Source: Gillisella vitis (GTDB lineage Bacteria > Pseudomonadota > Alphaproteobacteria > Rhizobiales > Rhizobiaceae). Taken from it: a stretch of 64,000 bases of DNA. The DNA is taken from contig NZ_JACHLU010000002.1 of NCBI RefSeq assembly GCF_014204625.1, positions 248,001 through 312,000 of the forward strand, in the 5' to 3' direction. Position numbers and translations under genes: made by a program. The notes below the pieces were generated by a model. That model was not told the origin of the DNA and ran no database searches. It saw only the letters and a program-made list of their open reading frames with translations. Every line of letters starts with the position of its first letter. The first letter of the stretch is position 1. This document shows, in pieces, positions 28,150 through 36,248 of this stretch.

Positions 28150-28599
28150 ATGTTGTTCGGGCAATCCATCTTTCAGTCTGTTGTTGAACGGCTTTCGCTT
28201 GAAGAGGCGGAAAAGGGCGATGAGGCTGATGCTGCGGTCAGCTATCGTGTTTCTGGCTTCAGTACAGGGTTTGTGCAGGATACCGGCCATGGGCAGCAGG
28301 CAGCGGTTGGCTGGGCGCAGAATCAATATCGTGATCTGATGGCAGATGAGGCCTTGCCAGAATCTGCCCCCGAAATCCCGGCCCATCTCAAGCGCTTGTC
28401 TGCGGCTGACATTGCAGATGATCTTGGGCTGGCTGAGACAGATGATGTGGCCATGCTGCACGCGAAGAGGCGGGCCTTTGCGATGAACAATCACCCTGAT
28501 CGCGTTCACGCCTTTTTTGTTGAGGCGGCCCATATCCGTATGACCATTGCTAATCAATTGGTGGATGAGGCATTGCAAAACCGAGGTGCGAGCCGATAA
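28150..28599 (+). CDS. J-domain-like protein
   Basis: This 149-residue protein ends in a stretch resembling a J domain: AKRRAFAMNNHPDRVHAFF with the HPD tripeptide, then RMTIANQLVDEAL. The HPD sits between two helices as in DnaJ, so it may stimulate a DnaK-type chaperone, although helix I is short. The N-terminal part (MLFGQSIFQSVVERLSLEEA) is unrecognised. I chose the ATG at 28150 over an in-frame start at 28129. It faces the MarR gene across a shared terminator. Confidence 0.7.
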   Translation: MLFGQSIFQSVVERLSLEEAEKGDEADAAVSYRVSGFSTGFVQDTGHGQQAAVGWAQNQYRDLMADEALPESAPEIPAHLKRLSAADIADDLGLAETDDVAMLHAKRRAFAMNNHPDRVHAFFVEAAHIRMTIANQLVDEALQNRGASR

Positions 28600-28610
28600 T
28601 GATCCAAAAA

Positions 28611-28639
28611 AATCCCGGCCTGAACATCAGGCCGGGATT
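28611..28639. terminator. Bidirectional intrinsic terminator
   Basis: AATCCCGGCCTG and CAGGCCGGGATT form a perfect 12-bp stem around AACAT. It is preceded by an A-run, which gives a U-run for the leftward transcript, and followed by a looser T-rich stretch. It sits between two convergent genes. Confidence 0.8.
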
Positions 28640-28675
28640 GGTCATTTTGAGCAATTTCGATTTGATAACCCGCAA

Positions 28676-29149
28676 TCAATCCGAGATTGATCGCAACATC
28701 TCAATCAGCTGATCTCTTTTTTCAGAGCCGCCCAGCCGTCCAATGAACTTTTCTTCGTGCTCGCGCCATTTTGGCATGAGCGACTGGAGAAAAGCGGTCC
28801 CCGCATCGGTGAGATGCAGATAATACACGCGGCGGTCAACATCTGACCTGCGCCGCTCAATCAGACCTTTTTGCTCAAGTCCATCGACAATGGCAACAAA
28901 ATTGGCGCGCTGAATGGCGAGAGTGGCCGCAACATCGCTTTGCTTCATTCCAGAATTTCCGGCGATGACAGACAAAACGGAAAAATCCGCCTGCCGTATA
29001 CCCTCATCACCCAGAACGTCCTGAAAATCCTGCAAAATAGCAAGCTGTGCGCGTCTCACGCGAAAGCCAAGAGACAGCTCCAGAACTGAATAATCGACAA
29101 CCCCTTGCCGACCCGCAGCTCCGTCTGCGAAAATGTTTTGATTACTCAT
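28676..29149 (-). CDS. MarR-family regulator
   Basis: This 157-residue winged-helix regulator has the recognition part QSDVAATLAIQRANFVAIVD and the wing ERRRSDVDRRVYYLHLTDAG, including the usual DRR motif. It should act as a dimer on its own promoter and others; the ligand is unknown. No partner gene lies next to it, as the upstream gap leads to the tRNA. Confidence 0.88.
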   Translation of the reverse strand: MSNQNIFADGAAGRQGVVDYSVLELSLGFRVRRAQLAILQDFQDVLGDEGIRQADFSVLSVIAGNSGMKQSDVAATLAIQRANFVAIVDGLEQKGLIERRRSDVDRRVYYLHLTDAGTAFLQSLMPKWREHEEKFIGRLGGSEKRDQLIEMLRSISD

Positions 29150-29457
29150 AGCCCCTTACTCAAAGCCTCCGGTTATCAATGCCTTGTCCCACAACGCGGC
29201 ATGTGATGAATCTGAACTGACGAAGCGAATCTTACACGATCATCTTTACTCTTCTTAACACATTGACGCAAGATGATTCGTTGCGTGAATGGTTTTTGTT
29301 TGTAACTGTATAGCTGTAAAACAGCCCTGTCTGCAATCCGTATTTTCGGACTTGCTGAAAGGTAGAAATCTTCTGTGGCGAAATGCACATTCACCATTGA
29401 AGAGAGACAAGGACTAGGCTATGAACCGCTTCGCACACCAAGCGTGTGCCGCTGAAC
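29150..29457. other. Intergenic region between marR and tRNA-Arg
   Basis: This 308-base AT-rich stretch holds the promoters for the MarR gene and the tRNA. A 73-codon open frame on the minus strand (29176-29397) lacks protein character and a ribosome site. No repeat or operator palindrome stands out. Confidence 0.5.
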
Positions 29458-29534
29458 GCACCCGTAGCTCAGCTGGATAGAGTGTTGGATTCCGATTCCA
29501 AAGGTCACAGGTTCGAATCCTGTCGGGTGCGCCA
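29458..29534 (+). tRNA. tRNA-Arg (anticodon CCG)
   Basis: The cloverleaf is complete: acceptor GCACCCG/CGGGTGC, D-arm GCTCAGCTGGATAGAGT, anticodon stem TTGGA/TCCAA around TTCCGAT (anticodon CCG), T-arm ACAGGTTCGAATCCTGT, encoded CCA. An integrase gene begins 142 bases downstream, so the 3' half is the probable prophage attachment site. Confidence 0.97.
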
Positions 29535-29633
29535 AAAATTCCCAATAAAATCAAGCGTGTCAAATTTTTATCCATTTAAATTCAATAACTTACGTCTTCC
29601 GCTCTGGCTATTTGTTGCTAGGCTTCCCGTTTT

Positions 29634-29655
29634 TGCGTAACAAACTGCGTAACAA
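29634..29655 (+). repeat. Tandem 10-bp repeats upstream of the integrase gene
   Basis: TGCGTAACAA occurs at 29634-29643 and 29646-29655, with a 12-base period, about one helical turn. They lie between the attachment site and the integrase gene, as arm-type or excisionase sites do in lambda-like phages. Confidence 0.45.
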
Positions 29656-29676
29656 TGTGTGAGACAATGGATTTCC

Positions 29677-30999
29677 ATGGCGCGGAATAAATCAGCATCG
29701 GATCGCATCACTCAGCGGGATGGAATCTATTATTACGTTCGCCGCGTGCCGACCGCGTTGGCGCGTCTTGATGAGCGCGGTATCGTGCGGGTGAGTTTAC
29801 GCACCGACAATTGGGCCGCCGCCGTGAATGCTGCCGTCGATGCTGAGCGTAATCTTGAGGCGTTATGGGCGGCACTGGCCAAAGGTGAAAGCCAATCGGC
29901 TTGGGATCGATACAAGGCCGCGATTAGCCGGGCGCAGCTTGAAGGCTTTGTCTATCGCTCTGCTGCTGAGTTGTATGATGCCCCTCTGGTCGATCTGGTC
30001 AATCAGGCAAAGGCCGTGGTTGGGCGTGGAGCCGATAAGAGTGCGCGTCGGGCGTTGCTGGGTGCTGAAGCGCCGCCTGCCATCACGCTGGCAACTCTGT
30101 TTGAAGCCTATGAGCGGGCCACTGTTCCGGGGCAGGTTCAAAAGCGTGATGACCAAAAGCGGCGGTGGAAGGTTGCCCGCGAACAGGCGTGGAAGGAATT
30201 CATTGACTGCGTTGGTGGTGACATTGAGTTCGCCGATCTTTCGCGCACACATTCGCGCCAATATCGCGATTGGCTTGCTGCCCGTGTTGTGGGTAGCCAT
30301 ATCACTCCTGAGACGGCCAATAAGCACATGATGCTGGTCAGCAGTATCGTCTCAACGATGGCAACGGAATATAGCCTTGACCTGCCAGCGCTGTTTTCAA
30401 AGCTCAAGATGCAATCAATCCGCAGCCGCCGACCGTCCTTTACCCGTGAACATGTCGAATCTGTTTTGTTGGGGACAGGGGCGTTGTCCGGGCTGAATAC
30501 AGCGGCGCGGATGGCTGTTTATCTTGCTGTTGAGACCGGGATGGGCGCTGAGGAATTATGCTCCTTGCGCGAAGAGGATATTCGCCTCAATGGCCCCGTG
30601 CCACATGTGCGCCTAACGCCGCGCACTGGCGCAGCCCTTAAAACCGAATTTCGTGAACGGACGATTCCGCTGGTTGGTGTCTCGCTGCTGGCGGCAAGGC
30701 AGGTTCCAAAGGGTCTTGAGCGCTACTTTGACAAGGCGGCGTCAATGTCCACCGCGATTAACAAGTATCTGCGGGCAAACGCACTGTTACCCACGGATAA
30801 GCACAGCCTTTATTCGCTGCGCCATAGTTTCCAAGATCGTTTGAATGAGCAGAAGGCCCCGGAGCGGATGCAGGCCGATTTGATGGGCCATGCCTTTAGC
30901 CGTGAGACCTATGGCGATGGGCATCCGATTGCTCAAGTGCAGGAAGTTCTCGCAGCCATGGCCTACCGGTTCGACCCGGCTGCGATTGATTTGGGCTGA
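29677..30999 (+). CDS. Tyrosine integrase (lambda type, catalytic Arg I replaced)
   Basis: This 440-residue integrase has an N-terminal arm-binding segment, a core-binding domain (about 135-245) and a catalytic domain. Visible catalytic elements are YSLRH (379-383), LMGHAFSR and the nucleophile Y412 in ETYGDG. The box I arginine expected in the TG-x-R pattern is glycine here (VETGMGAEELCSL, Gly290, codon GGC). This could reduce or abolish activity unless another arginine substitutes. I chose the ATG at 29677. Its 3' end overlaps the convergent gene at 30963-31190 by 37 bases. Confidence 0.9.
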   Translation: MARNKSASDRITQRDGIYYYVRRVPTALARLDERGIVRVSLRTDNWAAAVNAAVDAERNLEALWAALAKGESQSAWDRYKAAISRAQLEGFVYRSAAELYDAPLVDLVNQAKAVVGRGADKSARRALLGAEAPPAITLATLFEAYERATVPGQVQKRDDQKRRWKVAREQAWKEFIDCVGGDIEFADLSRTHSRQYRDWLAARVVGSHITPETANKHMMLVSSIVSTMATEYSLDLPALFSKLKMQSIRSRRPSFTREHVESVLLGTGALSGLNTAARMAVYLAVETGMGAEELCSLREEDIRLNGPVPHVRLTPRTGAALKTEFRERTIPLVGVSLLAARQVPKGLERYFDKAASMSTAINKYLRANALLPTDKHSLYSLRHSFQDRLNEQKAPERMQADLMGHAFSRETYGDGHPIAQVQEVLAAMAYRFDPAAIDLG

Positions 31000-31190
31000 C
31001 GTGCAACAAGCATCAGTGCGCGGCTTATTGTGTCGCGGCGGTTTTCGCGGGCGGTAATTTCATTGTCCAGCCGGTCAAAGAGCGGCGCATATGTTGCCGC
31101 TTCATCCATTTCACCTTCCGCCTCACAAGCAGCGATAGCCTCGGCCACGCCCTGCCTTGCCAGATAAAGGTCTTCCAAGCTGACGGCCAT
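30963..31190 (-). CDS. Small phage protein
   Basis: This 75-residue acidic helical protein (MAVSLEDLYLARQGVAEAIA) is not recognised. It is the last gene of the leftward early operon and overlaps the integrase end by 37 bases. The ATG at 31190 is preferred because the longer frame to 31262 would overlap the next gene. Confidence 0.6.
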   Translation of the reverse strand: MAVSLEDLYLARQGVAEAIAACEAEGEMDEAATYAPLFDRLDNEITARENRRDTISRALMLVARQPKSIAAGSNR

Positions 31191-31192
31191 AG

Positions 31193-31423
31193 TTAAGCAC
31201 CGCCCCGCTCTTTGGTTTCCTCGTTCAAGAGGTGTGCGGCGACTTTTGAGCCGCTCTGGCATGGCGCAGCGGCAATGATTTTATCATCCTCTACGGCAAA
31301 GATAGCGTTGCAGATAAATGTTGACCGCGTCTTGCCGTCAAAATCACCACGGCCAATATTATCCCTGCCGCATACAGGGCAGCGTGACAGGCTCCACAGC
31401 TTTTTGTTTTGAGCTAAGGTCAT
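31193..31423 (-). CDS. Small zinc-ribbon-like phage protein
   Basis: This 76-residue protein has SRCPVCGRDNIG and, later, FICNAIF and AAPCQSG: four cysteines in the order of a zinc ribbon. Function unknown. It lies 2 bases from the next gene and overlaps the preceding one by 4 bases, in a tight operon. Confidence 0.65.
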   Translation of the reverse strand: MTLAQNKKLWSLSRCPVCGRDNIGRGDFDGKTRSTFICNAIFAVEDDKIIAAAPCQSGSKVAAHLLNEETKERGGA

Positions 31424-31662
31424 GCCTCACCTCCTTTTTCAGCAAAGCGGCGGTGCGCGTCGATTGCGATGTTGCTGATGTTGGCGGCTATAACGGTGGC
31501 CTTCTCAGCGGCGTCGGTTTGGCTGCCCGTATTGTGGAAAATCAGAGTGCCAAGGACGCTGGAAAGCGCATGAACAGCGGTTTCAGGGTTTTCATCTTCG
31601 ACAAACTCCATGATCTGGTGCGCGAGTTCTTCAGCGTGTTCGCGGATTTGTTCGTTTGTCAT
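31420..31662 (-). CDS. Small phage protein
   Basis: This 80-residue helical protein (MTNEQIREHAEELAHQIMEF) is unrecognised. GGAG 8 bases before the ATG at 31662 supports this start over the upstream GTG at 31671. It overlaps both neighbours by 4 bases. Confidence 0.65.
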   Translation of the reverse strand: MTNEQIREHAEELAHQIMEFVEDENPETAVHALSSVLGTLIFHNTGSQTDAAEKATVIAANISNIAIDAHRRFAEKGGEA

Positions 31663-32780
31663 GTGCGGCACTCCGGGAATCCATTGTGTTCGACGCCGTC
31701 CAGCAAGCGACCGGATTTGCGTTTACCAAGCTTCCGACACGCTTGTTCGGCCGTCGCCGTTCCATTTGCGACTGCGCGTTGATCTAACCCGGACCAAGGC
31801 AAGCCAGTCGGCATTAAATCAGATCCAAAAGCAGGGCCAAACTCGCCCCATTGCTTAAACAGGAGCGGCACGCCTGCGGCTGCGCATTGATCGCGCAACG
31901 ATCTGGCCCAATCTGGATGCATGGGGCGGGCGTTTGGGCCGCTTTCGCCACCGACAACGACCCAATCCAGAGCGGGAAGGGCGCTAAATCCCAAAGGGTC
32001 AGCTTCCATTGGCTTGGTTGCAGCTTCGTCTGAAAACCATCCCATTGTTCCAGGTGAAAGCGCGTCTATCCAATACGGCCCAAAGCCTCCATTGGGTTGG
32101 TTTATTTGCCTCAAATCAATTGACCCCAACAATGGCTCGGCGCTGACCCACCTGACGGCGGCTCGCGTGTCGAGCAAAATCGGAATTCGCTCCTCTGCGC
32201 GGCGCTGATCCTCGACGGATACGCCAAGCCAGACGTTTGGCTGCGGCCAATTTGAAAGGTTAATTTCTATCCCTTTGGGATATTTTCTCGACGGGCTATG
32301 AGTAACCTTTAGAGGGTAATCAATGGCCATATTCATGGATAGAGCCATGCGTCCAGCTTTGGACGTGATGCGATAGTGAGTTTCGTGCCCCATCAAATAT
32401 TCCCGCATCCGCTCCGGCCTCTTGGTCAAGACCTGAAACGTGTGCTGCGGTGCCAGCGCCATGACTGCAAAGATTTTTTCAATCCATTCATCCGGCACGG
32501 ACTCATGAAACAGGTCGGCGTGGGCACACACAAAAACCATGCGCGGTTTTGACCATTGCAGGGGCTGTGTAAGCCATTGCTCGTTAAACCGCACCTGACC
32601 ATTCCAGACCGGCCCGGCCTTGCTGGGCGTAGTCAGGCCTGCACGGCTTGGCTCGTTTTTCATGCGGGTGCCTGCCAGCTTCATGGCGTAGCAGTTGGTG
32701 CAGCCCGGAGAGATGACGGAGCAACCCGTGATCGGGTTCCATGTGGCGTCGGACCATTCGATTTTGGTTTTGTCAGCCAT
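31659..32780 (-). CDS. DUF5131 (phage Gp37/Gp68) protein, radical-SAM-like
   Basis: This 373-residue protein starts MADKTKIEWSDATWNPITGC and carries cysteines in TGCSVISPGCTNCYAMKLAG, a C-x7-C-x2-C pattern recalling radical SAM enzymes with altered spacing. Other family phrases are FVCAHADLFHESVP, LTKRPERM and VVVGGESGPNARPMHPDW. It is common in phages and its reaction is unknown. It is the longest gene but one of the leftward early operon. Confidence 0.85.
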   Translation of the reverse strand: MADKTKIEWSDATWNPITGCSVISPGCTNCYAMKLAGTRMKNEPSRAGLTTPSKAGPVWNGQVRFNEQWLTQPLQWSKPRMVFVCAHADLFHESVPDEWIEKIFAVMALAPQHTFQVLTKRPERMREYLMGHETHYRITSKAGRMALSMNMAIDYPLKVTHSPSRKYPKGIEINLSNWPQPNVWLGVSVEDQRRAEERIPILLDTRAAVRWVSAEPLLGSIDLRQINQPNGGFGPYWIDALSPGTMGWFSDEAATKPMEADPLGFSALPALDWVVVGGESGPNARPMHPDWARSLRDQCAAAGVPLLFKQWGEFGPAFGSDLMPTGLPWSGLDQRAVANGTATAEQACRKLGKRKSGRLLDGVEHNGFPECRT

Positions 32781-32923
32781 CACGCACCTGCCTTTTTTGG
32801 CTTGTTCTCATCTGGCAAAATCCCGAGTTTTCGCAGGTCGTAACCACCTGTAGATTTGAACGTGATTGATCCATCACGACTGCGTTTAATAGTAACGGTC
32901 TGATTTTTGGGCTTTTTTGCCAT
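32780..32923 (-). CDS. Very small basic phage protein
   Basis: A 47-residue open frame, MAKKPKNQTVTIKRSRDGSI to NKPKKAGA, fits exactly between two genes: its TGA overlaps the DUF5131 ATG and its ATG overlaps the stop of the preceding gene. Both ends are lysine-rich. The coupled overlaps on both sides are good evidence that it is translated. Function unknown. Confidence 0.65.
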   Translation of the reverse strand: MAKKPKNQTVTIKRSRDGSITFKSTGGYDLRKLGILPDENKPKKAGA

Positions 32924-33234
32924 CACGCACCCGCCCGATCAAGCCGCTCTATTTCAGCCAGAATAAGCGCTCCAGCTTTAACGAGGTCGCGGCGGCGGTT
33001 GGTGGGTTTAAATGATGATGGATTCCATGGCCAATCGGTAGGAGGCATTCCGGGCGCGTGTATAGCGCGGGCATCGTCAGTCCGGGTTGAATGATTTGCG
33101 TAGGATGCTGCCGCCTTGGCTAAACTGCCATTTTTAATCTTATCATCCCAATCTGAGGTATAATTCCTCTCGCTGATCTGCCGGAGTCTTTCGGCTATCA
33201 CGTCGCGGGCGGCGGTTGTGTCTTGTGCATTCAT
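32923..33234 (-). CDS. Conserved small phage protein
   Basis: This 103-residue protein has a pattern frequent in phage early regions: VIAERLRQISERNYTSDWDD, LAKAAASYA, DWPWNPSSFKP and RRRDLVKAGALILAEIERLD. I know the pattern but no proven function. It is translationally coupled to the 47-residue gene downstream. Confidence 0.75.
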   Translation of the reverse strand: MNAQDTTAARDVIAERLRQISERNYTSDWDDKIKNGSLAKAAASYANHSTRTDDARAIHAPGMPPTDWPWNPSSFKPTNRRRDLVKAGALILAEIERLDRAGA

Positions 33235-33238
33235 CGTC

Positions 33239-33499
33239 TCAGCCTCGCAGCTTATCGCTGGCCAACTCGCCAGCGGTGGTTAAGGTCAATGGATTTAAGC
33301 CGCCGCGATCTTTCACCAGTTCGTGGCCGATCAGGGCTTTGATGGTTCCGCTTGTGGCTTTGTGGTTTCCCACGCGCCAGCCGCGCCGTTCGCGTTTGCT
33401 AAATCGGTAAAACCGAATAGCGAGCAACGCTTGGCTCTGTGCCGTGGTCAGCGTTGCCTTGGGGTCAATCACGGCGGGGTTGCTGGCGAGTGGGATCAT
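33239..33499 (-). CDS. Small winged-helix-like phage protein
   Basis: This 86-residue protein has the helical segment TTAQSQALLAIRFYRFSKRE, then a basic turn (RRGWRVGNHKATSGTIKALI) and LTTAGELASDKL, which resembles a winged helix. It may bind DNA. It is part of the leftward early operon. Confidence 0.6.
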   Translation of the reverse strand: MIPLASNPAVIDPKATLTTAQSQALLAIRFYRFSKRERRGWRVGNHKATSGTIKALIGHELVKDRGGLNPLTLTTAGELASDKLRG

Positions 33500-33511
33500 C
33501 TTGGCTTGTCC

Positions 33512-34459
33512 TTATGCAGCGCCTTCTGGCGCACCCTCGAACACTGGCAACCCTGTGGCGCTTTCAACGGTTTCCAGATCCTTCTTGACCTGATCGCGCA
33601 GCGCAATGTCTGGCCGGTAGAGCTGATAAGACCATTGGATGTCACCGCCACGCACACGATAGCGCAGTCGGGCAGGGATGCGCACAGGTGTGCCATCGAC
33701 CCATGCCGCAACAGAGAGCATAAACAGGCCGGGAATGCTGATTGGCTGACCGTGGCGGTCGCTGTGGGTTTCTTCAAACACCAATGAGCGTTCGCCCGAT
33801 GCCAGGCGAATATTCTGCTTCACCTTGCCGCCCACTGAAATTTCCAGATCGCGGGATAGCTCAATCAGATGCGACGGCTCTGCGAAGCGTTCCTTGAACA
33901 GGTCTTCGTAAAGCAGCCGCTCATCATCGTCGGCGCTTGCCAGCTCGGCGCAATGTTCTTCCAGCCATTCCGCGAATTCAGCCTGCTCGAACGGCTTTGC
34001 GTCCTTATCCAGCCACGCCTTCATTTCCGGGGTGATCGGGAAGGAATAGCGAATGCGGTGGTCTTTGTGACCTGCCACCTTGTCCGTGGTGTCGTAGTTG
34101 ACCACGGCTGTCAGTTTCAGGTTGGGATAGGTGGTTGACGCGAACACTGCTGTTTCGGTGCCCGATGCATGACGCAAAAGCAAATCGATAAAGCTTTCCA
34201 GTGTCGTTGCAACGGCTTCGCCACTGCGGCGCTTTGGGCCTTGGCGATAAGCTTCAATCTGGGTTTTGAGATCGACGATCTTGCCGCTCTTGGCGTCAAT
34301 TGCCAGCAAGACATTCTCTGGCAAGCCATCACCAAGGCCCTTGGTGTCAACGACCTGAAACGTGACGGCATTTGCAGCCTTTGCCATTTCGGCAATGCGT
34401 TCAATGCCGTCAGCGCCGTCTGGAATGATTGAGGTGGGGTTTAAGTTTGTTGCGTCCAC
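33512..34459 (-). CDS. DUF2303 family phage protein (YfdQ-like)
   Basis: This 315-residue protein matches the DUF2303 pattern: IERIAEMAKAANAVTFQVVD, then FASTTYPNLKLTAVVNYD, DHRIRYSFPITPEMKAWLDK and IPARLRYRVRGGDIQWSYQL. The family occurs in phage early regions, often near recombination genes; its function is unknown. It is probably the main product of the leftward operon. Confidence 0.85.
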   Translation of the reverse strand: MDATNLNPTSIIPDGADGIERIAEMAKAANAVTFQVVDTKGLGDGLPENVLLAIDAKSGKIVDLKTQIEAYRQGPKRRSGEAVATTLESFIDLLLRHASGTETAVFASTTYPNLKLTAVVNYDTTDKVAGHKDHRIRYSFPITPEMKAWLDKDAKPFEQAEFAEWLEEHCAELASADDDERLLYEDLFKERFAEPSHLIELSRDLEISVGGKVKQNIRLASGERSLVFEETHSDRHGQPISIPGLFMLSVAAWVDGTPVRIPARLRYRVRGGDIQWSYQLYRPDIALRDQVKKDLETVESATGLPVFEGAPEGAA

Positions 34460-34525
34460 GGTTTGCTCCTTTGCTGGTCCGTTCGGGAAACCGCAAGCAC
34501 GGAGACTTGCGGAAACCGGAGCGGA

Positions 34526-34750
34526 TCAAGCGCTGGCGCGGGTCGGGCGATTGGGGAACCTCTTGCCGTCAGCATGAGTGAAGCGCCACTCATCTACTTT
34601 GCGCTCCAGCTCTTCAATGCGCTGTTCGTCGAGGTCGTCGTAGTAAGTGTCGGCGAGACGGGCGACGAGGCGATGCAGTCGTTCTCCGGGGCGGAGACGA
34701 TGCTCTTTCTGGAGATATTCGTCGCTGACTGGTTTCAGATTGTCGCTCAT
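34526..34750 (-). CDS. Small phage protein
   Basis: This 74-residue charged helical protein (MSDNLKPVSDEYLQKEHRLR, later LADTYYDDLDEQRIEELERK) is unrecognised. AAGGAT precedes the ATG at 34750. The flanking gaps of 66 and 140 bases hold no visible gene. Confidence 0.6.
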   Translation of the reverse strand: MSDNLKPVSDEYLQKEHRLRPGERLHRLVARLADTYYDDLDEQRIEELERKVDEWRFTHADGKRFPNRPTRASA

Positions 34751-34890
34751 ATCTAAAATCCTTAAGAGGGGGCTGGCTTGCGGGTTTCGGTGCGGATCAA
34801 GCTTTGAAATTTTGTGATGTCTCTCCATCCGTCACGCCAGTTTAAGAACCGAGTTACCTTGGGTTGACGTCCACCAATGCTTTGAGAGGA

Positions 34891-35235
34891 TTACGCGCTG
34901 GCGCGGGTGGTGACGGCATTGGGGCCACCAAACATGTCGCGCTGGCGCGGGTGTTCGGTGCTGATTTCCGAATCGTCCGTGAGGAAGAACACTGTTGAGC
35001 GGCGTGGCTGCTTCGGTGTCTTGGTGGAAATGTCAGCGTCAAACTCGATGCGACCGTCTTGAACGGTAAAGTCGAGCTTGAGCGTCACACTGCCCTTGGC
35101 CTTGGCTTTCGGGTTATCACCAATCAGGTCTTGCAGTTTGACGATGGTGTCTTTGATGTTCTCGGCAAAATCCTTGTGGAGTTGGCCCTGTTCAAGGGAG
35201 CCAATAAGAGTGCCGGGGTCACGAATAATTGCCAT
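34891..35235 (-). CDS. Small phage protein
   Basis: This 114-residue protein starts MAIIRDPGTLIGSLEQGQLH. The middle, NIKDTIVKLQDLIGDNPKAK followed by GSVTLKLDFTVQDGRIEFDA, suggests a beta-rich fold. I chose the ATG at 35235; the longer frame overlaps the upstream gene. Not recognised. Confidence 0.65.
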   Translation of the reverse strand: MAIIRDPGTLIGSLEQGQLHKDFAENIKDTIVKLQDLIGDNPKAKAKGSVTLKLDFTVQDGRIEFDADISTKTPKQPRRSTVFFLTDDSEISTEHPRQRDMFGGPNAVTTRASA

Positions 35236-35246
35236 GATGTGCCTCG

Positions 35247-35885
35247 TTAGATGGGCAAAGGTTTCTGGGCGGGCGCGGTTTTGGCGGGCTTTTGCGGCCT
35301 TGGCTGCGCGGTTTTTTCTGCAGTCGGCATCCAACGGTCGATGCGACGGCAGAATTCGTCGGCGGCGTCGGGCCATGTCCAAACAGACAAGCGGCCTGTG
35401 AGCCGGATGGGTAAAATATCGGCCTGCCGGTGGCGATTGCGGCCAAACAGATGCCGCAACTCGGTTTCCTCCATGCGCTTATCCATGAGCGCAATGGCAT
35501 CGGCGGCGGGGCCAACAGGCAGTCGCAAGCCAGCGCTGGCAAAAATGGCTGCTGTCAGCCGCTTTTGCAGCCGGGGCAGGTCGTAGGTGGTGGAAATCAA
35601 CCGTCCTAGCGGGGCAGATACCGGGCCGGTGTAAGCCTGCCATGCTTCGTGCAGCAGATATTGTGCTGCCAGCGTGACGTTTCCGGTTTCGCGGAAAATG
35701 GCATCGGCACCAATCACGCAGCGTTGCGCCAGCGAATAAGTGCCAGAGCGCACATGACCTGCATGGCACGCCTGCCGCGCCAAAGCCTCGGCCACATCCA
35801 CCCGCAGATTCACGTCGCGGGGCTTTGGATTGGTCAGATCAAATGTGATGCCCGTGCCTGTCAGCGCTTTTGCGTCAAGTTGCAT
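35247..35885 (-). CDS. Phage protein with a degenerate HD-hydrolase-like motif
   Basis: This 212-residue protein contains AAQYLLHEAWQAYTGPVSAP, which resembles the HD signature LLHDAHEAYLGDI of phage and YfbR-like phosphohydrolases. The aspartate is glutamate and the later aspartate is proline or valine. Activity is therefore doubtful. The end is a proline/lysine-rich tail. It is the first clear gene downstream of the leftward promoter at 36580-36608. Confidence 0.6.
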   Translation of the reverse strand: MQLDAKALTGTGITFDLTNPKPRDVNLRVDVAEALARQACHAGHVRSGTYSLAQRCVIGADAIFRETGNVTLAAQYLLHEAWQAYTGPVSAPLGRLISTTYDLPRLQKRLTAAIFASAGLRLPVGPAADAIALMDKRMEETELRHLFGRNRHRQADILPIRLTGRLSVWTWPDAADEFCRRIDRWMPTAEKTAQPRPQKPAKTAPAQKPLPI

Positions 35886-36013
35886 CTTTGCTCCGTCACT
35901 GTTTGTTTATGGCGCACAAATCCATTGCGGCTGGTGGGGCCAGCCGTTGAAAAGTTGCAATAAACATGGTTTGTATTCGGTCTGGTTGTGCGGCCTCAAA
36001 GCCGGGGGCTGCT

Positions 36014-36115
36014 ATGAAATCAGACGCTTATCAGCGATACCGCGCAACTCTGATTGTCTGCGCAAAACATTCCAAGGAGGGTGGGGCTAAGCAACAACCA
36101 GATAACGAGGCTTAA
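36014..36115 (+). CDS. Tiny phage protein, truncated paralogue of the gene at 40113-40337
   Basis: The 33-residue frame MKSDAYQRYRATLIVCAKHS ends in PDNEA. Its first 25 residues closely match MNSNAYERYRAALIACAKQA of the minus-strand gene at 40337, and both have a G-run ribosome site ending GCTATGAA. The similarity stops where a fragment resembling D5 primase begins on the other strand, suggesting a recombination joint. Confidence 0.5.
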   Translation: MKSDAYQRYRATLIVCAKHSKEGGAKQQPDNEA

Positions 36116-36143
36116 ATTCAGCGTAGCCGGAAAACAGATCGCC
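36087..36143 (-). pseudogene. Fragment resembling a D5-type primase-helicase
   Basis: The last 18 residues of a minus-strand frame read GDLFSGYAEFKPRYLVVA. The intact prophage primase has RDLFSGYMDFEPKYIVMM at its equivalent position. Only this piece is recognisable and it ends at a stop codon. It may be the scar of an earlier replication module. Confidence 0.35.
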
Positions 36144-36248
36144 TGAAGACAGATCGCCGGTTTTGAGCAAGCCATGACGGTGAAAATAGCCACCATTGCC
36201 CCACAACCTTTCGTTCTCCCGTAAACCCGAAAACATTTGAGAATCATC

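Noticed and set aside
29176..29397. 73-codon minus-strand open frame between marR and the tRNA
   Set aside because: AT-rich intergenic DNA, no ribosome site and no recognisable pattern.
31659..32780. DUF5131 as part of a retron or defence island
   Set aside because: No reverse transcriptase or structured RNA nearby; the gene is a usual member of phage early operons.
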